A DNA stretch of 64,000 nucleotides from Sorex araneus (GCF_027595985.1 NC_073312.1:5109051-5173050); one strand, 5' to 3'. Shown: positions 11,470 to 22,578, numbered from the stretch's first letter. Translations and numbers: made by a program. Notes: a model not told the origin generated them from the letters alone.

Positions 11470-13150
11470 AAGAGGTAAGTTCTGCAAGTTTCCCGCCTCC
11501 CCCTGCCGTGCTGTGGCCCTTCCGTCCCCCCCACGGGGGAGGGGTGAGCTGAGGGTCTGGGCTGAGCTGCGGCCAGCCCGGGCCAGACTCAGCCTGGGAT
11601 TCACTGCATCAGTCAAATTCAGTCCGTGATGCCTCCGAGACGTACCATCCCCCCCCTCGGGCTGAGGGCCAACCTCAGGGACGTGAATTTCGGACGTGTC
11701 ACTGGTACAAGTGCAGCGGCCTTGGCGCTGAAGAGCCCTTGTAGGTATTCGAAAGACCCCCCGGGCTCGTCCTCGGCCGTGACGGCAGCCCTGAGCCTCA
11801 GCGTGTGTCTCGCCCCCACCCCGGCACACTTAAAGCCAAGCACATGTGCTGCACACGTGCAGTAACAGCAGGCCCCCTGCGTTCGGGAAGCCGCTGGTGG
11901 GCCTTGAGGTTCTGCCTTGGCCTCTGTCTGCACAGGCTGCCTGTGGGCAGCTGTGGGGGCCGGGGTGCTGCCCGCAGAGAGGGCAGTGCCCGGGGAGGCG
12001 CGAGAGTGGAACGCCAGTGCCAGCGGCCGGGGGCTGGTGGGCAGCGGGGCGGGGGTGGGGAGACCTTCCATCAGCACCTCCTGAGGCTCCCCAGGGCCGG
12101 CTGGAGCCTCAGGCCGCTAGCTGGACTCGACAGATGGACTTCGCTGGACTTAGTTCATGCACAGGAAGATGGACCCTTGCCTTCCACGCGCCCGAGGTTT
12201 GAAAGGGGGGTGGGAATCCGGCGGCCCCGGCACAGGCCTCTGGAGGTGCTGGCACAGCAGTCACCTGTTAGCCCCCCTTGTCTGAACGCACCAGAGGAGC
12301 TCTGACCGGCCAGCCGTGTGGCCAGCTGTGGAGGACACGCACGGCGTTGCCATCCCTGCCCACGTCTCCCTCTGCCCCTGCGCGTGAGCGCCACTCCCAA
12401 GCCAGGGGGACCCGCCCCTGCTCTCTGCCCCTCTGTCTCTGCTCCTCACGTCTCTCGTCAGCCACACCCTCTGGGCCAGACAGCGACTCCTCACTCCTCT
12501 GCCCGTGGGCGCTTGGGTTGGTTCCAGTCGGGGTCATTACCTGGAAAGATGCCAGGGCACGCACCTGACACTCCTTTTAGGGAGTGCACACCTGTGTTTC
12601 TTCCAGGGGAAAGCCTGGAGGTGGAATGGTGGGGTCGGAGTCCGTGTGACCCCGCCGGATTATAGGTAAGCCCGGAACCACGGGGTCACTGGTAAGGGTG
12701 GGCTCATTGGGTTATTCGTGAACTCTGACTCATGGGGTCGTCGGTGAACGTGGAACTCAGGGGCATAGGTCAGTGGGGACGTGGGGTCGGCCTGGGGCTG
12801 CTCGGGGACGGGTAAGGACAGGTCTGCCTCCCTGTGCCTCAGTGACACGTCACGCCCTCATCCCTGGTGCCTGTGGACTCAGAGGTGTCTGGCGCTTGGC
12901 GTCCTCACTCTTCAGCTCCCGTCCGGGGGCTGCGCCTCCCCCTGGGTTTAGCCTCTCCCGTCGTGGGGCCGCATCGACCCTTCCCACGCCCCCCCGGCCC
13001 TTCACGGACCCCTCAGAGCCACTGTTGGAACTCGCCCTCTCTGGCGTTGTCCTCTGGTCTATTCTGGGCGCAGACCTTCCGCCAGGCCCAGACCTCACAG
13101 GCGTCCTCCCCACCCCGCGGCTGGCCCGCCCTTCCCCTAATGGTCTCTGA
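11470..13150. other. GC-rich intergenic DNA, no gene found
   Basis: Single-copy sequence without recognisable repeats or coding signal. Open frames of 80-165 codons overlap in several frames and have no shared support. Confidence 0.5.
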
Positions 13151-13154
13151 GAGC

Positions 13155-13540
13155 AGCCCTGTTAAAGTTTGATGAGGTCCAATTCATCCATTTTTCATTC
13201 CGTGGTCACGCTCTTTGCATCTATCAAAGCCGGGGCTGTCTGCTCCGAGTGGAGGAGATTTTCTCCCACGTTCCTTGCGAATTTTTTCCTTTCTGTCTTG
13301 ACACTCGGACCTATAATGGCTTTGAAGTCAAGCTTAGCACAGGGCGGGCGCTAGGTGTCGAGGTTTGCTGTTCCTTTTCCCACTTGACTATCCCGGGACC
13401 CTGACAGGAGCCCCCGTTCCTGCACTGAAATGCTTCAGCATGTTTTTTGCGATGGGGTGGTGCGTATTTGGGGAGGTGAGGGGAGGTGAAGGTCTGTTTT
13501 CAGGCTCGGCTTTTCCATTGGTCTAGATGTCAGCCCTTCC
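13155..13540 (-). mobile_element. Old L1 fragment (ORF2 region), antisense
   Basis: TTGATGAGGTCCAATTCATCCATTTTTCATT, TTTTCTCCCACGTTCC, TATAATGGCTTTGAAGTC and TTTTCCATTGGTCTAGATGTC follow, in order, the antisense strand of mammalian L1 ORF2. The text is heavily mutated with no open frame. Confidence 0.75.
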
Positions 13541-13542
13541 AT

Positions 13543-14175
13543 CAGAGCTTTATTTTTTGAATTTAAGATTGTATGAAGTTGTCAGTCATAAAGTTTCCAG
13601 CTTACAGTGTCCTTACACCAACCTTCCCACCTATCCGCTTCCCCCCAGCCCGCACCCCCCACCCCCGCTCCTGCCTGCCCGCCTGCCCGCCTCCTTAACA
13701 AACATGTCTCTCCGCCTGCCTCCTTAACAAACATGTCTCTCCGCCCGCCTCCTTAACAAACATGTCTCTCCGTTGAACTGTAGCTTATGGAATCATTGGT
13801 TGTAATGGTTTTGATGCATCCAGATGCCTCATTTCCATGCCACAGACGATTCCTGGTCTTTGCCTCTTACCTCCAGCACCTCCTCTTCCATCCTCCTTCA
13901 TTTTCCTCCTTCCCTGGAATTTTCCCTGCTGTAACCCAGGACCCAGGGTTTGCCCACCTTTGGTACCTCCCGATTCCTTTTCACTTTGTTCCATATACCC
14001 CAGGTGAATGAGAGCATTTGGCATTGGTCTTTCTTCCAACTGACTTCACTTAACAGGACCCTCCTAGCTCCGTCCAAGCTGCAGCAACTTGCATGGCGTC
14101 ATTATCCCTTCCTTGGGCCTGCGTGGAATTCTCCAGGACGCCACGCTTTGACCTACTGACCGTCTGAGCCCAGCT
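13543..14175 (-). mobile_element. L1 3'-UTR-type fragment, antisense
   Basis: The A/T-rich left end (TTTATTTTTTGAATTTAAGATTG, CATAAAGTTTCC) resembles the elements at 1.43 and 2.5 kb. Further right, TTTCTTCCAACTGACTTCACTTAACAG, TCCGTCCAAGCTGCAGCAACTTGCA and GGAATTCTCC match the antisense L1 3' UTR (the 'cover to the first base change' segment). A 29-bp minisatellite has arisen inside it. Confidence 0.7.
13692..13774. repeat. 29-bp minisatellite, three copies
   Basis: CCTTAACAAACATGTCTCTC plus a CCGCC(T/C)GCCT end, three times nearly identical. A recent local tandem duplication within the L1 fragment. Confidence 0.9.
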
Positions 14176-14815
14176 CCTAGTACCGTCACACTGCAGATCA
14201 GCTTTCAACAGAAGAATTCTGGGGTGCCTGGGGTGGGAGTGGGGAGATAGTTTGGGGGTTAGGGTGCAGGCCTTGTCTGGGCCAGATCCTGATTCCTCTA
14301 AGCATCACCTGATGTTGTTCACGTATTGCCAGTGCAGCCCCAGTGTCCCCAAGAATCTCTTGGGAGGCCCCTCAAAAAATAATTCGGGGTGGGGGGGACA
14401 CACATTCAGTCTAGGCAGCCCCTGGAATAGCGTTACCACACCGGAAGCCCCCAATGGTTAGGAAACTCCTTCCCTTCTGAAGTTCCTCCGCTCTGTCCCT
14501 GGATGTAGGGGACGGCCAAGGCTGTCAGGTACTGGGTAGCAACCGGCACGGGGAGTCATGGGTTAAACAAGGAAAGAGAAGCGCTGAAGGGTGAACAGTG
14601 ACCCCCGTACAGCTGCGAGTGTCCCAATAAAGGGGGCAGGCGGGGTGGGAGAGAAGGGGATAAAAGCTATAAGAATGTAGGAGAGAAACTGATGTCCCGT
14701 GGGGAAGTAACAGAAAGCCAGCACTTCTGACCATAACATGTAAATAAAAAAAATGCCTTCATACTTTGAAAAGTTAATCATTTCTCTAGAACACAAGCAT
14801 GTTGCATGATCTTTT
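14176..14815. other. Intergenic, probable degraded SINE near 14230-14395
   Basis: GGGGAGATAGTTTGGGGGTTAGGGTGC, then CAGATCCTGATTCC and CCCCTCAAAAAATAATTC, has the layout of a very old tRNA-like SINE in plus orientation. The rest is unassigned AT-balanced DNA. Confidence 0.35.
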
Positions 14816-14819
14816 TTTT

Positions 14820-15052
14820 ACAGGACTGGAGTGATAGCACAGCGTAGGGTGTGGACGACGCGGGTTCGATTCTGTCCCTCTCGGAGAGCCTTGGCAAGCT
14901 ACCGAGAATATCCCTCCCACACGGCAGAGCTGGCCAGCTCCCCATGGCATATTCGATATGCCAAAAACAGCAGCAACAAGTCTCACAGTGGAGACGCTCC
15001 TGGTGCCCGCTTGAGCAAACAGAACAATGGGCTGACGGTGCCACAGTGCTAC
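14820..15052 (+). mobile_element. Shrew SINE, long form
   Basis: The head (GGACTGGAGTGATAGCACAGCG, GGGTTCGATTC) is shared with the short SINE, but the body differs: CCCTCTCGGAGAGCC, CAAGCTACCGAGAATATCC, ATATTCGATATGCCAAAAAC, AAGTCTCACAGTGGAGACG and TGCCCGCTTGAGCAAACAG. The same body occurs at 31565-31718. The two forms share a tRNA-like promoter but have unrelated tails. Confidence 0.88.
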
Positions 15053-16810
15053 CGTGCCTTCCTACCAGGTCACCAACACGTGAGAGTTTATAACAGGACT
15101 CTTTATTGGACAGAATCACAATATATAGTTCATTTTCCTGTATTAACGGTTGAGTCTATCATAAAAATAGATTACAACATTTGATATGTCTTCACAAAAC
15201 AGAAGCCACTGTAAACAGAACAGGCGATGCTGGCCTTGGATCCCGAATCCCCGAGTCCCCCTGGGACAGAAAACAGCGATGGGCAAATGCATCATTACGG
15301 TAAAGGTGAGAGTGCCACATCGGGAGGGTGTCGGGGAATGTTGATTCTTTTTGCAAACAGAGCCGTACTTCTGCTTCACAAATTAGGAGGAAATAGAGTG
15401 AAAGCTACAGTATTCACAAACACGGGAGGATGCGGAATCGGTGCCATTTGCTTTCTGCCTGGCGTGTCAGAGCGGGGGCACAGTCCCCCAGCCGTCTCCT
15501 CTGGGGTGCAGAGTCAGGGCGCCCTGTTTCTGGGCGGGCGTGTTTATGGGCACACGGAGTCACGGGGCACATTTGCTCCAACATAGACACAGATGTCCCC
15601 CGTTTTCTCCTGGCCTGACATTGGGGACAGAACATTGCCCGGGGCCCGAGATGCACACAGCGTGTCGTCCCTGGGCATGAAACACCTTTCTGTTTCCTAG
15701 GTCCTGACTCGCCCTGGTATTCTGAGGTTTCCAATAGAAAGTGGATTCCTCCCGGAAGACTGACCCCGCGCAGGTTTCCCGGAAGTGGGTTCCCGTTTTC
15801 TGGACCCCCCAGGCCAGTGACTAGAGAGTGTTTTCATGCTCCACTGCACACGGGAACGAGGAATAACGGCACCTCTGAGAATCAGAGGAACGGAAAGATC
15901 CAGGCTGGGTGACCGCAGGACTCAGAGTCCCGGGCACCCAGAGGGGGCCACTGCCGGGTCTCCTCTGCCCAAGAGAAGTGACTGCTCCCGTGGGGTGCTG
16001 GGCGGGGTCAGTGTGGGCACTGGACACGCTCATGGGGGACACAGGCACGGTGGCTGCCGGGGTGGCCACGCACAGCTGGTGACAAGGGGCTGAATTCCCC
16101 TTCCCACGGAGCCGAGGAAGGAAAGACCCTCTTGTCAGACCGCCCGGGCGTGAGGAGGTCGAGACGAGGCACCTTTTTGATGTGTCTCAGGACACCAGCA
16201 CTTCCTGTCCAGGCTTCCTCCCAGGACACGCCCCTGGGCCCGTTCTCCCCCAAAGTCCAGCAGCACTCGGCCCAGCCCTGGCCGTGACACAGGGCTGCTG
16301 GGGTTCGGCATGACTTCAGTTTGCTCCGGAACTCGGCTTGGGGGGGGGTTTCATGCCACAGAGTTTGGGAACCAGTAAGGACTCAGGCCAGGGTGGTGCC
16401 CGCACCCTGAATTTCAGACAATGGTAGACAGAGATGGGGGGTGGGGGTGGGGGTTCTGAACCAGGCGGGAGGGATCGCTCCGACCTGCGATTAGGAGGTG
16501 GGAACACCCAGGGCAGACAGTCACCTGTGCACCGTGGTTGGCATCTGAGGCCCCCAACTCACCCCTCCGGGCTGGGGCATCACTGAGTTTGGGCCTTGAT
16601 GGGGAGAATCTGAGCCCCCAATGCAAACGCGGGTCCTAGGCCCTTTGAACCCATTGAAGAATCAACGTCCCATTCCGTTCCGTCCTGCGTCCAGCGACTC
16701 GCTCCTGCCAGAGAGTCGGGTGCTGAGTCCTGGGCCGCAGGAGAAAGGACACGGGCACGGCACAGTCCTGCGGCGCACACAGGCCTGACCCACAGCCCAA
16801 AGGGCGTTCA
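15053..16810. other. Intergenic DNA, no gene found
   Basis: The AT-richer stretch at 15080-15430 is followed by GC-rich unique sequence. No domain-bearing frame, RNA gene or clear repeat was recognised. Confidence 0.5.
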
Positions 16811-16813
16811 GAC

Positions 16814-17630
16814 TTCCTTCCTTCCTTCCTTCCTTCCTTCCTTCCTTCCTTCCTTCCTTCCTTCCTTCCTTCCTTCCTTCCTTCCTTCCCTCCTTCCTTC
16901 CTTCCCTCCCTCCCTCCCTCCCTCCCTCCCTCCCTCCCTCCTTTCTTCCTTCCTTCCTTCCTTCCTTCCTTCCCTCCTTCCCTTCTTCCTTTCCTCCTTC
17001 CTTCTTTCCTTCCTTCCCTTCCTTCCTTCCTTCCTTCCTTCCTTCTTTTCCTCCTTCCTCCCTCCCTCCCTCCCTCCCTTCCTTCCTTCATTCCTTCCTT
17101 CCTCCCTCCCTCCCTCCCTCCCTCCCTCCCTCCCTCCCTCCCTCCCTCCCTCCTTCCTTCCTTCCTTCCCTCCTTCCCTTCTTCCTTTCCTCCTTCCTTC
17201 TTTCCTTCCTTCCCTCCTTCCTTCCTTCTTTTCCTCCTTCCTCCCTCCCTCCCTTCCTTCCTTCCTTCCTTCCTTCCTTCCTTCCTCCCTCCCTCCGTCC
17301 CTCCCTCCCTCCCTCCCTCCCTTCCTTCCTTCCTTCCTTCCTTCCTTCCTTCCTTCCTTCCTCCCTCCCTCCCTCCCTCCCTCCCTCCCTCCCTCCCTTC
17401 CTTCCTTCCTCTCTCCCTCCCTCCCTCCCTCCCTCCCTCCCTTCCTTCCTTCCTTCCTTCCTTCCTTCCTTCCTCCCTTCCTTCCTTCCTTCCTTCCTCC
17501 CTTCCTTCCTCCCTTCCTTCCTTCCTTCCTTCCTTCCTTCCTTCCTTCCTTCCTTCCTTCCTTCCTTCCTTCCTTCCTTCCTTCCTTCCTTCCTCCCTTC
17601 CTTCCTCCCTTCCTTCCTCCCCTCCTATTT
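16814..17630. repeat. (TTCC)n/(TCCC)n polypyrimidine array, 0.8 kb
   Basis: Nearly pure C/T over 800 bp. Higher-order copying is visible: the irregular block TTCTTCCTTTCCTCCTTCC followed by TTCTTTCC appears near 16985 and again near 17181, and CTTTTCCTCCTTCC near 17044 and 17228. A segment of about 185-195 bp was therefore duplicated. The minus strand is open in several frames (Lys/Glu/Gly/Arg) purely by composition. It adjoins the tail end of the antisense SINE at 17664. Confidence 0.97.
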
Positions 17631-17663
17631 TCCCTCCCCCTCCCCTCCTCCTTGCCTCCATTT

Positions 17664-17805
17664 GTTTTTTGGGGGGGGTTGGGGCCACACCCAGTTGTGC
17701 TGAGGGTCACTCCTGTCAGGCTCGGGGCCCTAGGGTGCTGGGGGTCAGATCTGGGTAGGCCGAGTGCCGGCAAGCACCTTATCTGCTGCACTGTGGTTAC
17801 AGCCC
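17664..17805 (-). mobile_element. Old SINE, antisense, next to the pyrimidine array
   Basis: TTTTTTGGGGGGGGTTGGGGCCACACCC, GTCACTCCTG, GGGTGCTGGGGGTCAGATC and CTGCACTGTGGTTACAGCCCC follow the antisense SINE plan with a short internal deletion. Its 3' tail faces the (TTCC)n array, and the pyrimidine-rich sequence resumes at 17806-17890. Confidence 0.75.
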
Positions 17806-19151
17806 CTTCCTTCCCTTCCTCCTTCCCTTCTTCCCTCCCTCCCTTCCTCCCCCCTTCCCTTGTTCTCTTCCCTTTCTTTCCTGCCTTCTCCTTTGTTTTC
17901 GACAGATAAATAAACGCAGCCCCCTGGCTGGTGTCTCCTGCTCAGAGGCCCAATTCTGGGTCTCCAGCTCTTAGACTCTACCTCCCCCTGGCCACAGACA
18001 CACGCCTGCTCTGTCACGGCACAGAGGTTTTCCCCGTGTTCCCCGTGATGGTCCCTGACACGTGCCCGTCTCTACCTGGGCCTGGTCCCGTCTGTCTTGT
18101 CATAGGCTCGTCCCTACGGCAAACTCTGGACCCATGTCACCACCTCCGTGAAGTCCTTCCGGACTCTCCTTCCCCACAGCCCATCTCATGGGCACGCTCG
18201 AGTGGGACCCCCCCCCAGCCCCTCACAGGGCCAGAGTCCGCAGCTGCCCGGGAGGATGCAGGCCTGGCCCGTGTCCTGGCGGCCGGGGTCATGCCACCCC
18301 TCCAGTTCACGCAGGCGCCCTGGGGAGCCGAGGCCAGGCAGTGAGGGGGGCGGGGGAGGGGCGCACGAGCTTCCAGGCATCAGGCTCCTGCCCCCTCCGC
18401 CCCCGACCCCCCCCCCCCCCGGCACCAGCAGCGCCAAGGGAGGGGCTGGGGGTGCCTTCTGGGGCCAAGGGACGCCGTGGCTTAAGTGCAAAGGGAGGCT
18501 CCGCGGGGAAGGTGGGGGGCTTATAAATGTGCCCCCCCCCAACGGCAACCCTGGAGCCCCTCCCCCACCTGGCTCCCCAGGGTCCTCCAGCTCCACCCTG
18601 CCTTAGGGGGCCGACCCCGCAGGGAGGCTCCAAGGCCAAGAACCTCCTCGTGGCCTGTGGGACGGAGAGGTGGGGCGGGCGCAGAGGCGGCTGCTAAACC
18701 TCACCCGGCAACAGCGAGGGTGGAGCCCAGGGCGGGTGCCATCGAGGTGGGGGGGCACCGCAGCTGCTGCCAGCTCCCCGGGCTCAGGACCGGGGGCTCA
18801 GCCACAACGGCAGGTACCGTGGGCCGCCCCAGCTGCCCAGAGTGGGGAGGGCAGGAGCCAGCTGGAGGTGGGGGTCACCTGCGGAAAAGAGGCTCTTGGG
18901 GTGCCCGGCCCGGCGCTGCCCCCGCGCCTGAGGCTGCTAGTCAGTGGCCAAAGGGCCACAGGCCGTGGTCGCAGCCAGGCAGCCGGGCAGGGCGGGCAGT
19001 GGGACCCGGGCCAGGGCCCCCAGGCCTCTCCCCGTCCCCAGCGCAGCCCGGATGCCACGCCTGCTCGTAGCCCGAACCCTCAGCCCACAGGAGGAGGCTG
19101 GCTCGCAGAGGCTGTCCTGTAGCTCTGGAAACCAGCACCCCCTGCACCCCT

Positions 19152-19157
<6 letters not shown>

Positions 19158-19182
<25 letters not shown>

Positions 19183-19186
19183 CACG
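19158..19186. repeat. (CA)n microsatellite
   Basis: About 14 CA units followed by GCGCG. Confidence 0.9.
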
Positions 19187-19701
19187 CGCGCTCTCCCCGT
19201 CCCTCTGAGAACAACGGGACTCAGCCCTGGAGTGCGGTGCAGGGCGGCAGGACCCGCCTCCAGCCATTCGGAGAGGAAGTGAGGCAGCGAGACCAAGAGA
19301 CCGCACTGTGTGAAGGGGCCGCGTCACCCAGGGTGGCCCAGCTCCCGGGGGGGGGGGCGGGGGGGGAGACGGGGCCTGCAGAGACAGAGCCCCGCACCTT
19401 GGCCGCCCTTGAGGAGGCGGCTCGGGAAGGGGGAAGGGAAGCTGCCCGTGACCCCCCGGGGAGGCGGCGGACACCCCCAAGTATGCCTGGCCCCTCTTTC
19501 CCTCACGGGGCTCATGGCCGGAACGCAGGCGCCTGACTCGACATCCTCGTCAGAAGCCCCGCCAGACCCCTTGCCCCACGGCCAACACGGCCCAGCGTGT
19601 GTGAGCCCCGAGTTTGACCCCTGGGCCCCCCTCCTGCCAAAACGCAATGAAAATAAGCCGTCAACCTGCAGGGCCTCTACCGGCCCCTGCCCCCACCCCG
19701 C

Positions 19702-19874
19702 CCACCATCCCCGTGCTCCTGCAAGGGGGTCTGCTCCCTGCGCCCATGTCTCCCGCCCCCCCACCATCCCCGTGCTCCTGCGAGGGGGTCTGCTCCCTGC
19801 GCCCGTGTCTCCCGCCCCCCCCACCATCCCCGTGCTCCTGCGAGGGGGTCTGCTCCCTGCGCCCGTGTCTCCCC
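19702..19874. repeat. 59/60-bp minisatellite, three copies
   Basis: Copies start at 19702, 19761 and 19821 (CCACCATCCCCGTGCTCCTG...). Units two and three are almost identical; unit one has a few substitutions. On the GPR26 strand the unit is rich in GGGGGAG-like runs and lies 70-250 bp past the candidate poly(A) signal. Confidence 0.93.
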
Positions 19875-19946
19875 GGCTGTCGGGACACGGGGGAGGGGAG
19901 GAACAGCAGCTGAGAAGGAACCACGTTCGCCGCAGGACGAGGGAGG

Positions 19947-19952
19947 TTTATT
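19947..19952 (-). terminator. GPR26: Candidate poly(A) signal for GPR26
   Basis: The plus strand reads TTTATT, so the minus strand reads AATAAA. It is the first canonical signal I see after the stop codon, 2.38 kb downstream. On the coding strand it is followed by a GTGG-TTCCTTCT-like U/GU-rich stretch within 30-50 nt, and further on by G-rich minisatellite sequence that could act as a pause region. The implied 3' UTR is about 2.4 kb. Assignment to GPR26 is inference; a longer UTR or another transcript cannot be excluded. Confidence 0.4.
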
Positions 19953-22331
19953 GCTCGGGGGCACAGCCACAGAACCAAACCCCGGGGGAGTCACAGGGGT
20001 CCCAGGGCCCCCTCCCGGCGTCCCTCCTCCCCACGACACCCCACAAAGATCTCTGGGGGCCGCCGACCACTGCTCGGGCAGCCCCAGGGCCTGGCCCCTG
20101 GTTCCAGTGGACAGACCCCCTCACGGGACCGGCCTTCCTTCTTCAGCAGCGAGACCCCCCGCGGGAGGACGGGGGTCCCGAGGCCTAGCAGTGCCCACAG
20201 ACTGGGAGGGCGGGAGAGCGAGCGAGGGCGTGCGTGGGGTCGGGGACGGGGACGCTTCCTCTCGGGCTCCTTCTCCAGCTGCACCCCGTGCTCTGTCCAG
20301 CAGCAGCACAGCTGGGCCTGCCCCCCCACCCCCCCGGCCTCGCCAGCCCAGGCCCATCGACACCCCAACGTGGGCCCTTCAGCACCGCAGGGTGCTCGTG
20401 TGGCCATTCCCGACGGGCCGGCCTGAGAACCAGGTGCCAGAGCTCAGGACCCCTGAGGTAGATGATTCAGCGGGGCTTGGGGAGCCGCTGCCAAGCTGAC
20501 CGGGGTGGGTTTCCCTCTCCCTCTGCCTGCGCCCGACGAGCGGACATCCCTGTTGCCGTGGCAGCGAAGCCCACTGGGGTCTCTGCCCCCCTAGAGACCT
20601 GGTGGCCACCGGGCCCGCCTGCCTCAGGAAGCCTGGCACGTGCCGGACACGTTTCTTTCGCTCCAGTATGGGGGAAACATCTGGCTGCTTCTGGAAGTTC
20701 CCGTAGGAAGCGTCTCCTTCTGCCAGGAGCCGTCCCCCACCAGCTCCCACCAGACCCAGCGGACAGCCTGGAGCTTCTGCTCCTGGAACTGGACCTGAGG
20801 GGTCAGCCAGACCCGCTGACCAGCCCTGACAAACTTCCAGAGAAAAGGGCGCCGCCGTGCCGGGTTTGACCTTGTGCATTTTTCCTGGGCCCGGAGCTCG
20901 CCGGGGCTCGGGGGTGGGGGGCGTGGGTGGACAAGCAGGGCCGTGAGCCCCTGGGCGGGGCCGCAGAGAGGAGTGCTGGGCGTCACTGAGACGGGTGGCG
21001 GTGCCCACGGCAGACCCGGGTACGCTCAGCAATCAGCCGGCACTGCCGGAAAGGCCGGTCTCCGCTCGGCCATCTCGGAGCTGGGAGAGGACGTGCCCTT
21101 TGCTCCTCGGAACAGGGAGGCCCACCCGGGGAGGTGTCCAGGCCCGCTGCATCTCTCTGCTCCAGTTTCCATGGAAACCCTGGACCGGGCCGGAGGAGGC
21201 TGGGCTGTGCTGTGAAGTGAGAAGCGAGGGGTGGGGAGAGAACGCCTCCTGACACAGAGCGCGTCCTCTCCACGCCGGGCACCTCGGCAGAGAAAACCCA
21301 GCGGTTCCTCGGGGTTCCCACCGGGCGGGGGGCTGCGGAGCGACGGGTGCAAGTACAGGAGGCGCCTCTGAGTCTGGGGGCGGGTGCATGGGGGGCGGGG
21401 ACAGGCCGCGGCACTCACCTTGGGTTTGGTCCCTCGAGACGGGACTATGAGGGGGGGAGGGGGGGCGTGAGAGTCGGGGTTCCCATGGGACCCCAGCATG
21501 GCACTCGGAGACTCGCTGCCTTCGGAGGTCTCCACGCTCCGTGCACCGGCTCACAGCCACCCACCCGGAGACGGAGCCCCGGAGAGAACGGAGCCCCGGG
21601 CTCCACGTCCAGCTGAGAACCCCGCAGGCCACCCTGTCCATCCACCTGCCTCCCGGATGTGCTGGACAAGATGCCTAATGCCCGGGGGTCACTTCCTGCC
21701 GTGCCTGTCCCCGCCCACTCCTCCCTCCTGCCTTCCCCCTGGACGCCGGCATCTGTGGTGTGGGAACGGGACGAAGGTGACTTGGGGGGTCACACTCCGG
21801 AGCACAGACGTGGGTCACCTGCTCATGTCACTGTTTTCATGCGAAGATTGTCTGCACACAAGGACGCTAGCCTTGGGGTCTGGGGAGGGGGGGACAGAGA
21901 TGGGAACTGAGTCCAACAGAACCGTTTCTAAGACAACAGGTGGGAAGCCACTCGGCCGTGCCCCGGGGTTCTGGACACGGGACCCCAGGGCCAGCGGGGC
22001 ACACGGGGCTCTGGACCAGCTGGACAAAGTCTGTGTTAGTGACCACACCACCGGTGGGGACGAGGGGTTGGGCCCGTGGGGAGCCCCGAGGCCGGGTGGC
22101 GTCCCCTGCAGAGGGATGGTGTCCCAGGGAGCCACTGGCTGCACACAGCCTCGTGTCCAGTGAGGCCAGTGTCGGAGCCACGCTCGCCCCGGGCCCCCAG
22201 CCCCCACCACGGCCCTGCGGACTGTCTCTGGGCGTCTGGCCAGTCCAGGGGCTCGAGTGGCCTTGGGGAGCCCTGAGGCACGGTCCGGTCCGGGGGAAGC
22301 AAGAAGGGGGCTGAGGGGCGGTGTGTGGCAC
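19953..22331 (-). other. GPR26: Putative GPR26 3' UTR
   Basis: GC-rich sequence between the TGA stop and the first AATAAA on the coding strand. It has no recognised transposon, unlike the regions around it, which fits a transcribed UTR. No splice or coding signal is seen. Extent is inferred only from the poly(A) signal. Confidence 0.4.
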
Positions 22332-22578
22332 TCACTCGGGGGCCGGCAGGATGTTGTGGCTGTGGGTGTCCGCGGCCCTGAAGCCCGAGGAGCGGAGGGC
22401 GCGCCGGTGCAGGAGCCGGTCCAGGAGCCGGTCCAGGATTTCCCGGCAGCTCTTGCGGTACTGGTGGCGCAGCAGGGAGTAGACGAAGGGGTCTGAGGCG
22501 GCTTTGCTGTAGGCCAAGCACTTGGACAGGACCCCCCAGTGGGCGCCGATGGGCGCTGCCGAGGAGAGCTCCACCAGC
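22332..22578 (-). CDS. GPR26: GPR26 coding exon 3 (TM7 and cytoplasmic tail, stop)
   Basis: The acceptor is TGTCCGCAG ending at 22579. The exon starts with the last base of Arg261, then Leu262-Val263-Glu264, and ends with Glu342 and TGA at 22334-22332. TM7 carries Asp290-Pro-Phe-Val-Tyr294, the DPxxY form of NPxxY. Helix 8 follows with Cys305 as a possible palmitoylation site. The tail ends NILPAPE. Residues 310-313 and 314-317 are identical (Asp-Arg-Leu-Leu twice). They are encoded by an exact 12-bp tandem duplication at 22410-22433 that is absent from the human sequence as I remember it. One more residue is gained near Ala329-Ala330. Both changes keep frame and explain 342 versus 337 residues. 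Confidence 0.95.
22410..22433. repeat. GPR26: 12-bp exact tandem duplication inside GPR26 exon 3
   Basis: CAGGAGCCGGTC occurs twice head-to-tail, encoding Asp-Arg-Leu-Leu twice (residues 310-317) in the cytoplasmic tail just after helix 8. Confidence 0.95.

Larger units (their letters stand above)
17806..19946. other. GC-rich flank beyond the GPR26 3' end
   Basis: High-GC unique DNA with C runs (for example 18410-18421), a (CA)n at 19158-19186 and a 59-bp minisatellite at 19702-19874. Many overlapping Pro/Gly-rich frames are compositional. Confidence 0.5.

Noticed and set aside
10848..11829. Poly-His, poly-Ser and poly-Asp frames
   Set aside because: Translation of the CAT/CTT trinucleotide array in different frames.
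16636..17791. Lys/Glu/Gly/Arg-rich frames of 327-350 codons
   Set aside because: Translation of the (TTCC)n array.
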